Source: Actinocatenispora thailandica
GTDB lineage: Bacteria > Actinomycetota > Actinomycetes > Mycobacteriales > Micromonosporaceae
Reading direction: 5' to 3'
Length of the DNA stretch: 64,000 nucleotides
Assembly: GCF_016865425.1 (NCBI RefSeq)
Contig: NZ_AP023355.1
Coordinates: 6,198,198-6,262,197, forward strand
Shown: positions 1-9,175 of the stretch, one piece after another
Layout of the letters: each line of letters begins with the position of its first letter
Numbering within the stretch: the first letter of the stretch is position 1
Program-made: the position numbers and the translations under genes
The notes under the pieces: generated by a model
Database searches by the model: none
What the model was told of the DNA's origin: nothing
The model's input: only the letters and a program-made list of their open reading frames with translations

Positions 1-1
1 C

Positions 2-1030
2 GCCGAGGGCGTCTTCGACGGCACGGGCCCCAAGCTCGCGCTCGGCGTGCTGCGGTACCGGTCCGACGACGTGGTGGCGGTCATCGACAGTGCGCACAGC
101 GGGCGGACCGCCCGGGACCGCACCGCCGATCCACGGGTGCCACCGGTCCCGGTCGTCGACGGCCTGGACGCGGCCCTGCGGTACCGGCCGGACACCTTCG
201 TGGTGGGCATCTCACCGATGCAGTCGACGCTCCCGGCCGGCCTGCGCGGCCGGATCCTCGCCGCGTTCGAGGCGAAGCTCGACGTGGTCTGCGGGCTGCA
301 CCACCAGCTCGGCGACGATCCGGAGCTGGCCGCCGCCGCCGACCGGGCCGGCCGGCGGATCTGGGACCTGCGCCGACCGCCGCAGCAGGACGTCCAGGTC
401 GGTACCGGCGGGCGCACCCACCGGCCGGGCAGCCGTACCGTGCTCGCCGTCGGGTCCGACTGCAACGCGGGCAAGATGACGACGATGGTCGAACTCGACC
501 GCGAGGCGGCCCGCCGCGGCCTGTCGTCGCGGTTCGTCGCGACCGGGCAGACCGGCATCCTGATCGCCGGCGACGGCGTACCCGCCGATCACGTGGTGGC
601 CGACTTCCTGCCGACCCTGCTGCACCAGCACGTGTGCGCGGCGACCGACGAGCACGACCTCGTCTTCGTCGAGGGGCAGGCCGCACTCAACCACCCCTGG
701 TACTCCGGGGTCAGCCTCGGCCTGCTGCACGGCGCCGCGCCGGACGCGCTGGTCCTCTGCCACTGGGCGGGCGCCCGCGAACTGGGCCACCTGCCGCTGC
801 CGATCCCGCCACTGCCGGAGGTGGTGGCGATGAACGAGGCGGCGACGAGGTGGGGTGGTGGCCCCGCCGCCCGGGTGGTCGCCATCGCGCTGGCCACCGG
901 CCACCTGTCCGAGTCCGCGGCGGCCGACGCGCTCGCCGAGGCGTCCGAGGAGACCGGCCTGCCGGCGGTCGACGTGTTCCGCTCCGGCCCCGCTGCCCTG
1001 CTCGACGCGGTGCTCGCGTCCGGACGCTAG
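2..1030 (+). CDS. DUF1611 family P-loop protein, 5' end outside window
   Basis: The frame is open from the first bases of the window and ends at TAG 1028-1030. About 342 residues are visible, so probably only a few N-terminal residues are missing. The opening AEGVFDGTGPKLALGVLRY matches the start of DUF1611 proteins, followed by a Rossmann-like half and then a P-loop-like segment GSDCNAGKMTT near visible residue 150. Family members have an N-terminal NAD-binding-like domain and a C-terminal nucleotide-binding domain and often lie beside dipeptide epimerase genes; that neighbour would be outside the window. A GTG at 47 would make a shorter protein but would cut a conserved strand. The substrate is unknown. 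The gene converges on the response regulator, with only 11 nt between stops. Confidence 0.8.
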   Translation, partial: AEGVFDGTGPKLALGVLRYRSDDVVAVIDSAHSGRTARDRTADPRVPPVPVVDGLDAALRYRPDTFVVGISPMQSTLPAGLRGRILAAFEAKLDVVCGLHHQLGDDPELAAAADRAGRRIWDLRRPPQQDVQVGTGGRTHRPGSRTVLAVGSDCNAGKMTTMVELDREAARRGLSSRFVATGQTGILIAGDGVPADHVVADFLPTLLHQHVCAATDEHDLVFVEGQAALNHPWYSGVSLGLLHGAAPDALVLCHWAGARELGHLPLPIPPLPEVVAMNEAATRWGGGPAARVVAIALATGHLSESAAADALAEASEETGLPAVDVFRSGPAALLDAVLASGR

Positions 1031-1041
1031 GGTCTGCCAGC

Positions 1042-1707
1042 TCAGGTGCCGGGGCGGACCAGGCCGCTTTCGTAGGCGAGGACGACGGCCTGGACGCGGT
1101 CGCGCAGGTCGAGCTTGGTGAGGATGCGGCCGACGTGCGTCTTGACGGTCGCCTCGGCGACCACCAACCGTTCGGCGATCTCGGCGTTGGAGAGCCCCTC
1201 GGCGACGAGCAGCAGCACCTCGCGTTCCCGCTCGGTCAGGGTGCCGAGCCGGGCGTCGGGCCGCGGCGGTGTGGTCAGCTCGCCGGCGAACCGGTCCAGC
1301 AGCCGGCGGGTGACCCGGGGCGCGACCACCGAGTCGCCGGCGGCGACCACCCGGATCGCGCTGAGCAGGTCCTCCGGCGGCACGTTCTTCAGCAGGAACC
1401 CGCTCGCCCCGGCGTGCAGCGCGGCGAACGCGTCCTCGTCGGTGTCGAACGTGGTGAGGGCGAGCACCCGCGGACGGTCCCGACGCGGGTCGGCGAGCAG
1501 CCGGCGGGTGGTCTCGACGCCGTCCAGCAGCGGCATCCGCAGATCCATCACCACGACGTCGGCGGCGACCCGGTCGAGCAGCTCCAGCGCCGCCGCACCG
1601 TCGCCGGCCTCGCCGACGACCTCGATGTCCGACTGGGCGCCGAGCACCATCCGGAACCCGGCCCGGACCAGTTCCTGGTCGTCGACCAACACCACCCGGA
1701 TCGTCAT
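1042..1707 (-). CDS. NarL/FixJ (LuxR-type) response regulator
   Basis: This 221-residue response regulator has a receiver domain (about residues 3-120, phosphoacceptor Asp55 in VVVMDLRMP, acidic pair DD9-10) and a C-terminal LuxR helix-turn-helix (about 155-215, LTEREREVLLLVAEG). The histidine kinase gene upstream on the same strand ends in an ATGA overlap with this start, so the two are translationally coupled and form one two-component system. Domain order and kinase type resemble the DesK/DesR and LiaS/LiaR group, which often sense membrane state. The actual signal cannot be read here, and no target operon is obvious nearby. Confidence 0.93.
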   Translation of the reverse strand: MTIRVVLVDDQELVRAGFRMVLGAQSDIEVVGEAGDGAAALELLDRVAADVVVMDLRMPLLDGVETTRRLLADPRRDRPRVLALTTFDTDEDAFAALHAGASGFLLKNVPPEDLLSAIRVVAAGDSVVAPRVTRRLLDRFAGELTTPPRPDARLGTLTEREREVLLLVAEGLSNAEIAERLVVAEATVKTHVGRILTKLDLRDRVQAVVLAYESGLVRPGT

Positions 1708-3023
1708 CGGTGCCCGTGCCCTTCCGCCGCCGGTCGTGCGCCGACCGTACCGTGCCGGTCCGCCCCGCCGGCCGCGGTACCGGCGTCGTCGGCATCGGCA
1801 TCGGCATCGGCGTCCTCGGTACCGGCGTCCTCGGTGCCGGCCGGCGCCGGGACGTCGGGCGGGACGGGGAGGGTGGCGGCGACCCGCCAGCCGGGTGCAC
1901 CGCGACGCGGACCGGCGGAGAACGTGCCGCCGTAGACCCCGACGCGTTCCCGCATACCGAGCAGGCCGTGGCCACCGGGTACCGGGCCCGGTACCGCCGA
2001 GTCGAGCGAGCCACCGTCGACCACGGTGACGGTGACCGACTCCGTCCGGTACGAGATCTCCACGCCGGTGTCGGTGCCCGCCCCGGCGTGCTTGAGCACG
2101 TTCGTCAGCGCCTCCTGGACGATCCGGTACCCGGCGAGTTCGATGCCGTGCGGCAACGGCCGGGGCTGCCCCGAGGTGGTCACCGCGACCCGCAGCCCGG
2201 CCCGCTGGAACCCGTCGAGCAGCCCGGACAGGTCGGCGAGCCGTTCGGTCCGGCGGTCGGCGGCCGGATCCCCCACGCCGTGCTCGCGCAGCACCGCGAC
2301 CAGCCGGCGCATCTCGGCGAGGGCACCGCGACCGGTGTCGGCGACGGTACGCACCGCGTCCCGGGCGGTGGCCGGGTCGCCGGCGAGCGCGTACGAGGCG
2401 CCGTCGGCCTGGGCGATCATCACGGCGAGGCTGTGCGCCACCACGTCGTGCAGTTCGCGGGCGATGCGGCTGCGCTCGTCGGCGACGGCCAACCGGGCCC
2501 GCTGGTCGCGCTCCTGCTCGGCGGTGCGGGCGCGTTCCTCCAGGCTGTGCACGTAGAGCCGGCGGGTGCGCATCACCAGGCCACTGAGCCAGACCGGAAT
2601 CGCCAAGATCAGCAGCATCCCGCCGCGCCGGTACCAGGCCTCCGGTGGGCCGTCCTGGCCGGTCAGCCCGTAGACCGCGCAGCCCACCACGACCGTCGCC
2701 GCGGCGAGCCAGGCCCACCCCATCCGGTCGGCGTACTTCACCACCGAGTACATCGCGAGCAGCACGGCGAGGTCGTACGCCTGGAGCCGGCCCGCGACGA
2801 TCAGTTGGAGCAGCCCGAACACGCAGGTCACCGCGAACACCGGGACCGACCAGCGACGGCGCGGCAGCAGCGTGACCGCCATACCCAGGCCGATCAGCCC
2901 GCTCCACCAGTGGTGGGTGAGCAGGGCCACCGCGGCGAGCGCGGCCACGATCGCGGCGGCGAACGCGTCGAACGCCACCGACCGCAGCGGCAGCCGAAAT
3001 GCCCGCCTGATCCACCCCAACAC
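1704..3023 (-). CDS. Membrane sensor histidine kinase, HisKA_3 type
   Basis: A sensor kinase of about 439 residues. The N-terminal half carries several hydrophobic segments (for example AAIVAALAAVALL and AWLAAATVVVGCAVYGL), then a short linker and the HisKA_3 H-box ERSRIARELHDVVAHSL. The ATPase domain shows the N-box EALTNVLKHA and a glycine-rich GGHGLLGMRERV. The C-terminus ends in a low-complexity tail rich in Asp, Ala and Gly. No ATG lies near the expected start. GTG 3023 is chosen because TACCGT sits 7 nt before it, as in leaderless genes; GTG 3026 and 3032 are alternatives. It would autophosphorylate and pass phosphate to the regulator encoded immediately downstream. Confidence 0.9.
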   Translation of the reverse strand: MLGWIRRAFRLPLRSVAFDAFAAAIVAALAAVALLTHHWWSGLIGLGMAVTLLPRRRWSVPVFAVTCVFGLLQLIVAGRLQAYDLAVLLAMYSVVKYADRMGWAWLAAATVVVGCAVYGLTGQDGPPEAWYRRGGMLLILAIPVWLSGLVMRTRRLYVHSLEERARTAEQERDQRARLAVADERSRIARELHDVVAHSLAVMIAQADGASYALAGDPATARDAVRTVADTGRGALAEMRRLVAVLREHGVGDPAADRRTERLADLSGLLDGFQRAGLRVAVTTSGQPRPLPHGIELAGYRIVQEALTNVLKHAGAGTDTGVEISYRTESVTVTVVDGGSLDSAVPGPVPGGHGLLGMRERVGVYGGTFSAGPRRGAPGWRVAATLPVPPDVPAPAGTEDAGTEDADADADADDAGTAAGGADRHGTVGARPAAEGHGHR

Positions 3024-3119
3024 CACTGCCACGGTACGTGCCGGTACCGCGACCGTCCCGCCACGACCCCGGCCGAGTCGCCGCCCCGGCGGCAACGGCC
3101 CAGCGCGCGGCACGGCCCG

Positions 3120-3222
3120 GCGCCGAACGCGGCACCCGGGGCGGCGCGGCGCGCGGCGCCCGGGACGGCACGGCGCGCGGCACCCGGGACGGCACGGCGC
3201 GGAACGAAGCACCCGGGGCGGC
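3120..3222. repeat. GC-rich tandem repeat in divergent promoter region
   Basis: About four imperfect units of 24 bp, of the type GGCACCCGGGACGGCACGG, fill the space between the divergent kinase and MidA-like genes. Two adjacent units around 3151-3198 are nearly identical. No start codon with good upstream signals was seen inside. It may be a slippage-generated minisatellite. Confidence 0.6.
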
Positions 3223-3242
3223 GCGGGCGGCAGGATGGCGGG

Positions 3243-4235
3243 ATGGCGGAGACGAACGACCGGGTGCGGTGGCGGACGGCGATGCGCGCGGCGCTGTACG
3301 GCGACGGCGGGTTCTTCACCGCGGGCGCCGGGCCGGCGGGGCACTTCCGGACCAGCGCGCAGACGGTACCGATGGCCCGGGCGATCGGGACCCTGCTGGT
3401 ACGGCTGGATGCCGCGCTGGGCCGGCCGGACCCGCTGGACGTGGTGGATCTCGGCGCCGGCGGCGGCGAGCTGCTGACCGCGCTGGCGGCCGGGACTCCG
3501 GCGCAGCTGGCCGGCAGGGTTCGCTACACCGGGGTCGAACTCGCCGGGCGTCCCCGGCTGCTGCCGTCGACCGTCGAATGGCGGACAGAGCTGCCGGACC
3601 GGGTGACCGGGCTGCTGCTGGCCACCGAGTGGCTGGACAACGTGCCGGTGGACGTGGCCGAGGTCGACGCGGACGGGGTGCCGCGGCTGGTGCTGGTCGA
3701 CCCGTCGACCGGCGCGGAGACGCTCGGCCCGGCGGTGACCGGGCGCGACGCCGGCTGGCTCGACCGGTACTGGCCGTTGACCGAGCCGGGCGCGCGCGCC
3801 GAGATCGGCCATCCGCGCGACGACGCCTGGGCCGACGCCACCGCCCGGCTGGTCCGCGGCGTCGCGGTCGCCGTCGACTACGGGCACCGCGCCGGCGCCC
3901 GCCCGTACCCGGGCACGCTCACCGGCTACCGGCACGGGCGGCAGGTCCCGCCGGTACCGGACGGTTCGACCGACCTGACCGCCCACGTGGCCTGGGACTC
4001 GTTGCTCGTGCCGGGCGACGCGCTGGTACGGCAACGGGAGGCGTTGCGCGCGCTGGGTGTCACCGGGGAGCGGCCGCCGCTCGCGGACGCGGCGGCCGAC
4101 CCGGCCGGGTATCTGCGGGCGCTGGCCGCGGCCACGCACGCCGCCGAGGTGACCGACCCGACCGGCCTGGGCGGCCACGACTGGCTGCTCCATGCCGCCG
4201 GTATCGGCCTGCCGACCCTCGCCATCCCCGGTTGA
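3243..4235 (+). CDS. MidA-like SAM-dependent methyltransferase (DUF185)
   Basis: A 330-residue protein with a class I methyltransferase fold. The SAM motif is VDLGAGGGELL (about residues 62-72), followed by GVELAGRPR and the family-typical ATEWLDNVPVDV. The C-terminal half contains AVDYGHRA, GTLTGYRHGRQVPP and DLTAHVAWDSL, which are hallmarks of the DUF185/MidA (NDUFAF7) family. Mitochondrial members methylate a complex I subunit, while the bacterial targets are unknown. The ATG at 3243 is chosen because CAGGAT lies 6 nt upstream. The stop codon TGA (4233-4235) lies inside a 61-bp palindromic element. The protein is on the short side for the family. Confidence 0.85.
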   Translation: MAETNDRVRWRTAMRAALYGDGGFFTAGAGPAGHFRTSAQTVPMARAIGTLLVRLDAALGRPDPLDVVDLGAGGGELLTALAAGTPAQLAGRVRYTGVELAGRPRLLPSTVEWRTELPDRVTGLLLATEWLDNVPVDVAEVDADGVPRLVLVDPSTGAETLGPAVTGRDAGWLDRYWPLTEPGARAEIGHPRDDAWADATARLVRGVAVAVDYGHRAGARPYPGTLTGYRHGRQVPPVPDGSTDLTAHVAWDSLLVPGDALVRQREALRALGVTGERPPLADAAADPAGYLRALAAATHAAEVTDPTGLGGHDWLLHAAGIGLPTLAIPG

Positions 4236-6223
4236 TCATGGTGTTGTCCGGTGGGGCAAGCGCATTCCGTCCAGACGACACCATGATCAACTCCTCGGTA
4301 ACCGGGGCGGGCGGCGAGGCGGGGTTCAGTGGGGGGTGCGGACGCCGGGGGTTCGGGGCGCGCGTGCGGGCCCGGCTGCGGCGGCGGGGTGTAGGACGGG
4401 GCGTGCTGGGTGGTGGCGGACCGGGCCCGGCCGAGTGCCGGCGGCGTGACCACCGTGCGCAGCCGCAGGTAACGGATGAAGCCCTCGTGGTCGAGGCTGT
4501 GCCGCACCGCGTCGGTGTACTCGGTGAACGCCGGATAGCCGTCGTAGGCCAGCACCGTGTACGCGTTGGTCGCCACCCGGTAGCTGCGGCCGAGGTCCAG
4601 CGGCTGCCCGTCGATCGTCACGGTCGCCGGATCGACCCGCTGCCCGACCGGCTTCGTCACGTCGTAGACGTAGCGGACCTGCTGCGACACCGCGACCGGG
4701 GCGTACTGCACGGTACCGTCGGCCTGGGTCTGCCACTGCTGTTCCAGGCCGCGGTGGAACGCGTCGCCGGTCATCGTCACCGTCACGATCGGGGAGTCGA
4801 ACCCGTACGACTTCCACGCCTCGCCGTAGCAGATCACGCCGTCGTCGTCGCCCGCACCGGTTCCCTTGGCGTACCGGAGATCCCCGGCCAGCGCGCTGCG
4901 TCCCTTCGGCGGCAGGACCGGCAGGAAGCCGAACTCGGCGGTGGCGCGCGGGCCGTCCTGCCTCGCATCCCACACGATGAAGTCGGCGACGAAGTTGCCG
5001 AACGTGCTCTCCCCGTCGTCGTTCGGGGTGCGCACCAGATCGCCGGTCTGCCGGGCGATCCGGGTCGCGGCCAGCCGGTCCGAGGCGGCCGACCAGTAGT
5101 CGGCGATGTCCTGCACCTGCGGGTCGGCCGGCACGTCGCGGGTGACCGCGTGGTTGGTCGCGGTGGTCAGCTCCCGCACGAACCGGCCGGTCGTCGGGTC
5201 GAGCTTGAGGCCCACCTCGGTGATGACCTGGCCGTAGCAGCCGGCCTCGGTCACCGGTCGCGGCACGCCGTCGGGTCCGGGCACCATCATGTTGAACCGG
5301 CAGTGCCAGTGCCCGGTGACGATCGCGGCGATGTCCGGGTCGGCGACCGCGGCCAGGTCGAACGCCGGCCCGGTCGGATTGGTACCGGAATTGAAGTCGG
5401 GGCCGGCGTAGCCGCCCTGGTGCATCACCACGACCAGCGCTCTGACGCCCCGTCGCTGCAACGCGGCGGCGGACCGGTTCGCCGCCGCGATCAGGTCGGT
5501 GGTGGCGAGCGTCGGCTGGTACGAGCAGTTGAAGCCGGGGCCCTCCACGCAGCCCTCGACGGTCAGGTGGATGAACCCGACCGGGATCCGCCGACCGTGC
5601 CCGGCGTCCACGTACTCGATGTTGTACGCCGGGGCGATGAGCCGGTTGCCGTCCCGGTACACCACGTTCCCGGTGTAGTACTTCCAGTCGGCGCCGTGGA
5701 AGCGCCGGCCGGTGGAGTCGACGAAGTCGACGAACGGCTCGTCGTACGGGTAGCGGTGGCCGTCCTGCATGTGCTGGAACAGGAAGTCGGTGCCCTTGTC
5801 CAGCTCGTGGTTGCCGACCGAGGAGAAGCGCAGACCCAGCGCGTTGAGCACCTCGATGGTGGGTTCGTTGTTCTGCGAGTCGACGTAGTAGGGCCAGCCG
5901 GAGAAGTTGTCCCCGGACGAGCAGAGGATCGAGTTGGCGTGGCCCTCCCGGATCCGCTTCAGGTGGGTGGCAAGGTATCCGACGCCACCGACCTGCAGCT
6001 TGACGCCGCCGGCGCCGGTGATGATGCCGCCGTCGTTGTCGGCCGGCGGCTGCAGGTACCCGTGCAGATCGGTGATGTTCACCAGCTGGACATCGATGTA
6101 CCCGTTGGTACTGGCGGGATCCGCGGCGGCGGCCGTGGACAGTGCGGTGGGGCCGACCGCGACACCGGCGGCGAGGCCACCGCTCGCGGCGAGAACGGTA
6201 CGGCGACTGATCGGGGTGTGCAT
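3926..6223 (-). CDS. Tat-exported 5'-nucleotidase family protein, 3' end run-on
   Basis: The frame encodes 765 residues. It starts with a twin-arginine signal (SRRTVLAASGG) ending near an Ala-rich cleavage region. A metallophosphatase domain follows: NITDLHGYL, SSGDNFSG, SVGNHELDKG, VVMHQGG and TGHWHC supply the usual metal ligands. A 5'-nucleotidase C-terminal domain follows (STFGNFVADFIVWDAR, YRVATNAY). It probably releases phosphate from extracellular nucleotides. The recognisable protein ends near residue 630, around base 4330. The frame then continues without a stop through the 61-bp palindrome and about 310 nt antisense to the methyltransferase gene, to TAG 3926. The original stop was probably lost by a small change, so the real 3' boundary is uncertain. 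The ATG 6223 start is supported by the signal peptide. Confidence 0.82.
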   Translation of the reverse strand: MHTPISRRTVLAASGGLAAGVAVGPTALSTAAAADPASTNGYIDVQLVNITDLHGYLQPPADNDGGIITGAGGVKLQVGGVGYLATHLKRIREGHANSILCSSGDNFSGWPYYVDSQNNEPTIEVLNALGLRFSSVGNHELDKGTDFLFQHMQDGHRYPYDEPFVDFVDSTGRRFHGADWKYYTGNVVYRDGNRLIAPAYNIEYVDAGHGRRIPVGFIHLTVEGCVEGPGFNCSYQPTLATTDLIAAANRSAAALQRRGVRALVVVMHQGGYAGPDFNSGTNPTGPAFDLAAVADPDIAAIVTGHWHCRFNMMVPGPDGVPRPVTEAGCYGQVITEVGLKLDPTTGRFVRELTTATNHAVTRDVPADPQVQDIADYWSAASDRLAATRIARQTGDLVRTPNDDGESTFGNFVADFIVWDARQDGPRATAEFGFLPVLPPKGRSALAGDLRYAKGTGAGDDDGVICYGEAWKSYGFDSPIVTVTMTGDAFHRGLEQQWQTQADGTVQYAPVAVSQQVRYVYDVTKPVGQRVDPATVTIDGQPLDLGRSYRVATNAYTVLAYDGYPAFTEYTDAVRHSLDHEGFIRYLRLRTVVTPPALGRARSATTQHAPSYTPPPQPGPHARPEPPASAPPTEPRLAARPGYRGVDHGVVWTECACPTGQHHDQPGMARVGRPIPAAWSSQSWPPRPVGSVTSAACVAAASARRYPAGSAAASASGGRSPVTPSARNASRCRTSASPGTSNESQATWAVRSVEPSGTGGTCRPCR
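4231..4291. repeat. 61-bp palindromic element, copy 1
   Basis: Left arm GTTGATCATGGTGTTGTC (4231-4248) pairs with 4274-4291 at 17 of 18 positions around a 25-nt centre containing GCAAGCGC. It lies where the MidA-like gene and the nucleotidase gene converge. The methyltransferase stop is in the left arm, and the nucleotidase frame reads straight through. The same 61-bp layout recurs at 13316 and 25223. It could act as a bidirectional terminator; no U-tract follows. Confidence 0.85.
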
Positions 6224-6372
6224 GGCTCTCCCGTCGTCCCGGGGCACCCGCGATCCGCATGAGAGTCCACTATGGACATCGAGGGGCCGGGTCGGGGGTG
6301 GTGTGCCGGGGCGGCACACGCCACGACCCTACGAGCGCGCCGCAGCCAGCCCCATACCGTGTCGCGCTACGG

Positions 6373-6391
6373 TTTTGCCCGATACTGCCGC
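6373..6391. promoter_or_regulatory. Putative AraC-type operator, site A
   Basis: TTTTGCCCGATACTGCCGC lies about 150 nt upstream of the nucleotidase start, just past the AraC gene stop. It matches 16 of 19 bases of a site at 12595, which has the same orientation and nearly the same distance (about 172 nt) before the sugar-transport operon. The linkage to the local AraC protein is inference. Confidence 0.45.
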
Positions 6392-6397
6392 GCCGGG

Positions 6398-7273
6398 TCA
6401 CATCGGCTGGTGGCTGCGCACCCGGCTGCGATACGCGGTCGGCGACAGGCCGTACCGGGCGTGGAACTGGCGGCTGAAGTAGTAGGGCGAGCAGAAGCCG
6501 GCGTCGGCGGCGATCCGACCGACCGCCCGGTCGGAGAACTCCAGCAACGAGGCGGCCTTGCGCAACCGCACCGCGAGCACCACGTTCACGATCGAGTCGC
6601 CGACCTCGCGGCGGAACAGGTGGGACAGCCGGGAGGCGGACAGCGACACGTCCCGGGCCAGCTCCGCCACCGTGACCGGCCGCGCCGGGTCGGCCACGAT
6701 CCGGTCCAGCACCTGCTGGATGCGCGGATCCAGCAGCTGCGTCCGGCGCTGTTCGTGCACCACCGCGGCGAGCAGCAGGATCTCCTCGATCGCGTTGAGC
6801 GCCAGCTCGGTGGCGAAGATGCCGGTCCGACTGCGCGGCGTCTCCACCACCCGGCCCTCCGGCGCGTGCACCGTGGCCTGCGTCGCGTTGCGGTGCACCC
6901 GCTCGAACGCGGCGACCGCCTCGCTCAGCCGGTCGCCGGTGCCCAGTCTGGTGAGGCTGAACCCCGGTGCCAGCTCCGGCAGCCGCAGCCAGGAGAACCA
7001 CGCGGTACGCGGCTGGAAGTGCGCCCACCAGTAGCCCCACGGCGGGCCGTCCGGTGCGGCCCGGTAGTGCTGCACCGCGCCGGGTGCGATCACCACCAGG
7101 TCACCCGGCTCGATCGTCAGGTGCCGGCCGTCGGCCCAGTAGTCGGCGCGGTTGGCGACGGTGAGGCTCACCATCCAGTTGCGGGCGCCGTTCTCCCGGT
7201 ACACGGTGAAACCGGGGGTCTCGTCGAACCGGCCGGCGCACAGCAGATCCGGCGCCGGAACCTCCGTGTACAC
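6398..7273 (-). CDS. AraC family transcriptional regulator
   Basis: About 291 residues. An N-terminal cupin-like sensing domain (EPGDLVVIAPGAVQHY, then PPWGYWWAHF) is followed by two AraC helix-turn-helix motifs: VAELARDVSLSASRLSHLFRREVG and the family signature VGRIAADAGFCSPYYFSRQFHARYG. The GTG at 7273 is preferred over GTG 7300 because a GGGAGGGAG ribosome-binding site precedes it. The gene lies 108 nt downstream of the alpha-galactosidase gene on the same strand, so it is probably the last gene of the alpha-galactoside operon and its regulator. The ligand is likely a sugar bound by the cupin domain. Confidence 0.9.
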   Translation of the reverse strand: MYTEVPAPDLLCAGRFDETPGFTVYRENGARNWMVSLTVANRADYWADGRHLTIEPGDLVVIAPGAVQHYRAAPDGPPWGYWWAHFQPRTAWFSWLRLPELAPGFSLTRLGTGDRLSEAVAAFERVHRNATQATVHAPEGRVVETPRSRTGIFATELALNAIEEILLLAAVVHEQRRTQLLDPRIQQVLDRIVADPARPVTVAELARDVSLSASRLSHLFRREVGDSIVNVVLAVRLRKAASLLEFSDRAVGRIAADAGFCSPYYFSRQFHARYGLSPTAYRSRVRSHQPM

Positions 7274-7381
7274 CGCCGCTCCCTCCCGCCACCGCCGCAC
7301 GCCGCGGACACGCCATCACCGCACGGCATCCGCGGCCGTCGGCCGCGGCGCCAGCCCGCTCGGCGCCGACGCCACCGCTGG

Positions 7382-9163
7382 TCAGCCGACCGCGAGCTGC
7401 ACCCACCCCGCCCGGGGCACCGCGATCCGCGCCAGGCCGGGCGACAACGTCGCCGCGGGCACCGGTACCGGATCGCCGCAGTGGTCCCGCACCGCGGTCA
7501 CCCGGACACCACTCGCCGTGGCGATGTCGGCCACCAGGCCGTCCGACCCGGTGGCGTTGACCAGTATCACCGCCGGACCGTCGGTGTCGTCAACGGTGAC
7601 CGGCAGCTCCGCGTACGCGGCGGCGATCGTCTCGCCGTCGCCCCGGGCTCGCACCACCGGGTACGCCAGGTCCGGCCGGGACGGTTCGATCGCCCCGCCG
7701 ACCAGGGTGTCCGAGTGCTCGGTGTGGAAGCCCAGCCAGTGCGTCAGCATCCGCCGGTGCTCGGCCGGCAGCTCGGTCAGCTGCACCGACACCTGCGGCA
7801 CGCTGAACAGCGCGCACAGCAACTGCTCCGCCGCGTACGTGGCCGATCCCGCCGGATTCCACAGGATCGGGTCCGAGTGCACGGTACGTCCGGGCAGCAG
7901 CAGCCGGACGTCGAGTGTCCGGGTCCGGTTGTCGACGATGTCCATCGGGCAGTCCGCGGCCCGGAACAGGTTGCCGAACCGCTGCATCGCCGGCCCGGTG
8001 TAGTTCTGCCGGAACTCCAGCAGCACCGTCGACCGGCGCCGGGTCAGCTCGGCGCGCAGCTCGGTGAGCCAGCGGGCCACCGCGCTCTCCACGTCCGGTA
8101 CGTCGGTGCCGGTACCGGCCGGCGGCGGGTCGGCGACCAGCCAGGCGTCCAGGAAGTCGAGCTTGAAGCCGTCCACGTCGGTACTGTCCAGCAGCCGGGC
8201 GCACACGTCCGTCAGGTGCGCCCGTACCTCCGGGTAGCGCGGGTCGAGGATGTCGGCGTCCTGGGCGGACAGCGAGCCCAGGGTGCGGTCGGCGAACCGG
8301 GCCCGGGCCGGGCTGCGCCGGCCGAGCAGCGGCGGCGCCAGCCACAGCAGGTAGCTCAACCCGGCCGCCCGCACCCGCGCCACGTGCCCGGCCAGGTCGC
8401 CCATCTTGCCGGCGGCCACCTCCCAGTCACCGCAGTACCAGTAGCCGCGGGAGGTGTCGTCGGTCTGCCAGCCGTCGTCCACGATCACCGCACCGAACCC
8501 GAGCGCACCGGCGTCCGCGGCGGCCCGCTCGATCCGGTCCGCGGTCAGTTCCTGATGCATCGAGTACCAGGTGCAGTAGGTCGGTGCGCGACCGGCGGGC
8601 GGGGCCGGCATCGGCGGTTCCGGCAGCAGACCGTCCCACCAGGCCGCCACGTCGGCCAGCGCCGTCCAGTACGGCAGCCGGCGGCGGTCGATGCGCAGCA
8701 CCACCGGCTCCTCGTCCCCGGACAGGGAGATCCGTACCGTGCACCGGAACCGGGCCGACTCCTCCCGGATCCCCTCGCGCCGTACCTGGATCCGGTGCGA
8801 GGTCTCGGACAGCGACCAGCAGGCCACGTTGCGGTCCGCCGCGTCGACCAGCGCGCCGACCGGCGCGGACCGCAGCAGGCTCACCGAACGCCGCGACGCC
8901 CACTCGGCCGGCAGGTGCCGGCGCTGCGCGTAGTCGGGCTGCCAGTACACCGTGGCGTCGCCCACCGGTACGTCCCAGTCGATGTCCAGCGTCCCGGCGC
9001 CCGGCGGCGCGGTCACGTGTATCTCCAGCACGTCCGGCGCGGCCGGGACGACCTTCCCCTCCGGCTTGCCGGAGTCGGCTTCGAGGTGCAGTCGGATTCC
9101 TTGTACGTCAAGCGAATCCGCGGGCGGCGGCGCGGTGGTGAGGGTCACCGGGTCGGTCGGCAT
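7382..9163 (-). CDS. GH36-like alpha-galactosidase
   Basis: A 593-residue glycoside hydrolase without a signal peptide, so intracellular. The N-terminal beta-sandwich (1-190) is followed by a TIM barrel with VIVDDGWQTD, a probable nucleophile Asp in DGFKLDFLDAW and an acid/base region around FRAADCPMDIVDN. The C-terminus has a beta domain. This pattern fits GH36/melibiase-type enzymes, which cleave terminal alpha-galactosyl residues from oligosaccharides such as melibiose or raffinose. The exact specificity is not readable. It follows the binding-protein gene by 12 nt in an operon with two permeases, so it would hydrolyse what the transporter imports. Confidence 0.82.
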   Translation of the reverse strand: MPTDPVTLTTAPPPADSLDVQGIRLHLEADSGKPEGKVVPAAPDVLEIHVTAPPGAGTLDIDWDVPVGDATVYWQPDYAQRRHLPAEWASRRSVSLLRSAPVGALVDAADRNVACWSLSETSHRIQVRREGIREESARFRCTVRISLSGDEEPVVLRIDRRRLPYWTALADVAAWWDGLLPEPPMPAPPAGRAPTYCTWYSMHQELTADRIERAAADAGALGFGAVIVDDGWQTDDTSRGYWYCGDWEVAAGKMGDLAGHVARVRAAGLSYLLWLAPPLLGRRSPARARFADRTLGSLSAQDADILDPRYPEVRAHLTDVCARLLDSTDVDGFKLDFLDAWLVADPPPAGTGTDVPDVESAVARWLTELRAELTRRRSTVLLEFRQNYTGPAMQRFGNLFRAADCPMDIVDNRTRTLDVRLLLPGRTVHSDPILWNPAGSATYAAEQLLCALFSVPQVSVQLTELPAEHRRMLTHWLGFHTEHSDTLVGGAIEPSRPDLAYPVVRARGDGETIAAAYAELPVTVDDTDGPAVILVNATGSDGLVADIATASGVRVTAVRDHCGDPVPVPAATLSPGLARIAVPRAGWVQLAVG

Positions 9164-9175
9164 GCGCGACTACCT

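Noticed and set aside
4326-6260. Long open frames overlapping real genes in other frames, for example antisense or shifted to the nucleotidase, hemL and mshA genes
   Set aside because: They are Arg/Pro/Ala/Gly-rich with no family motif and follow the GC codon bias of the real gene; they are expected at this GC content.
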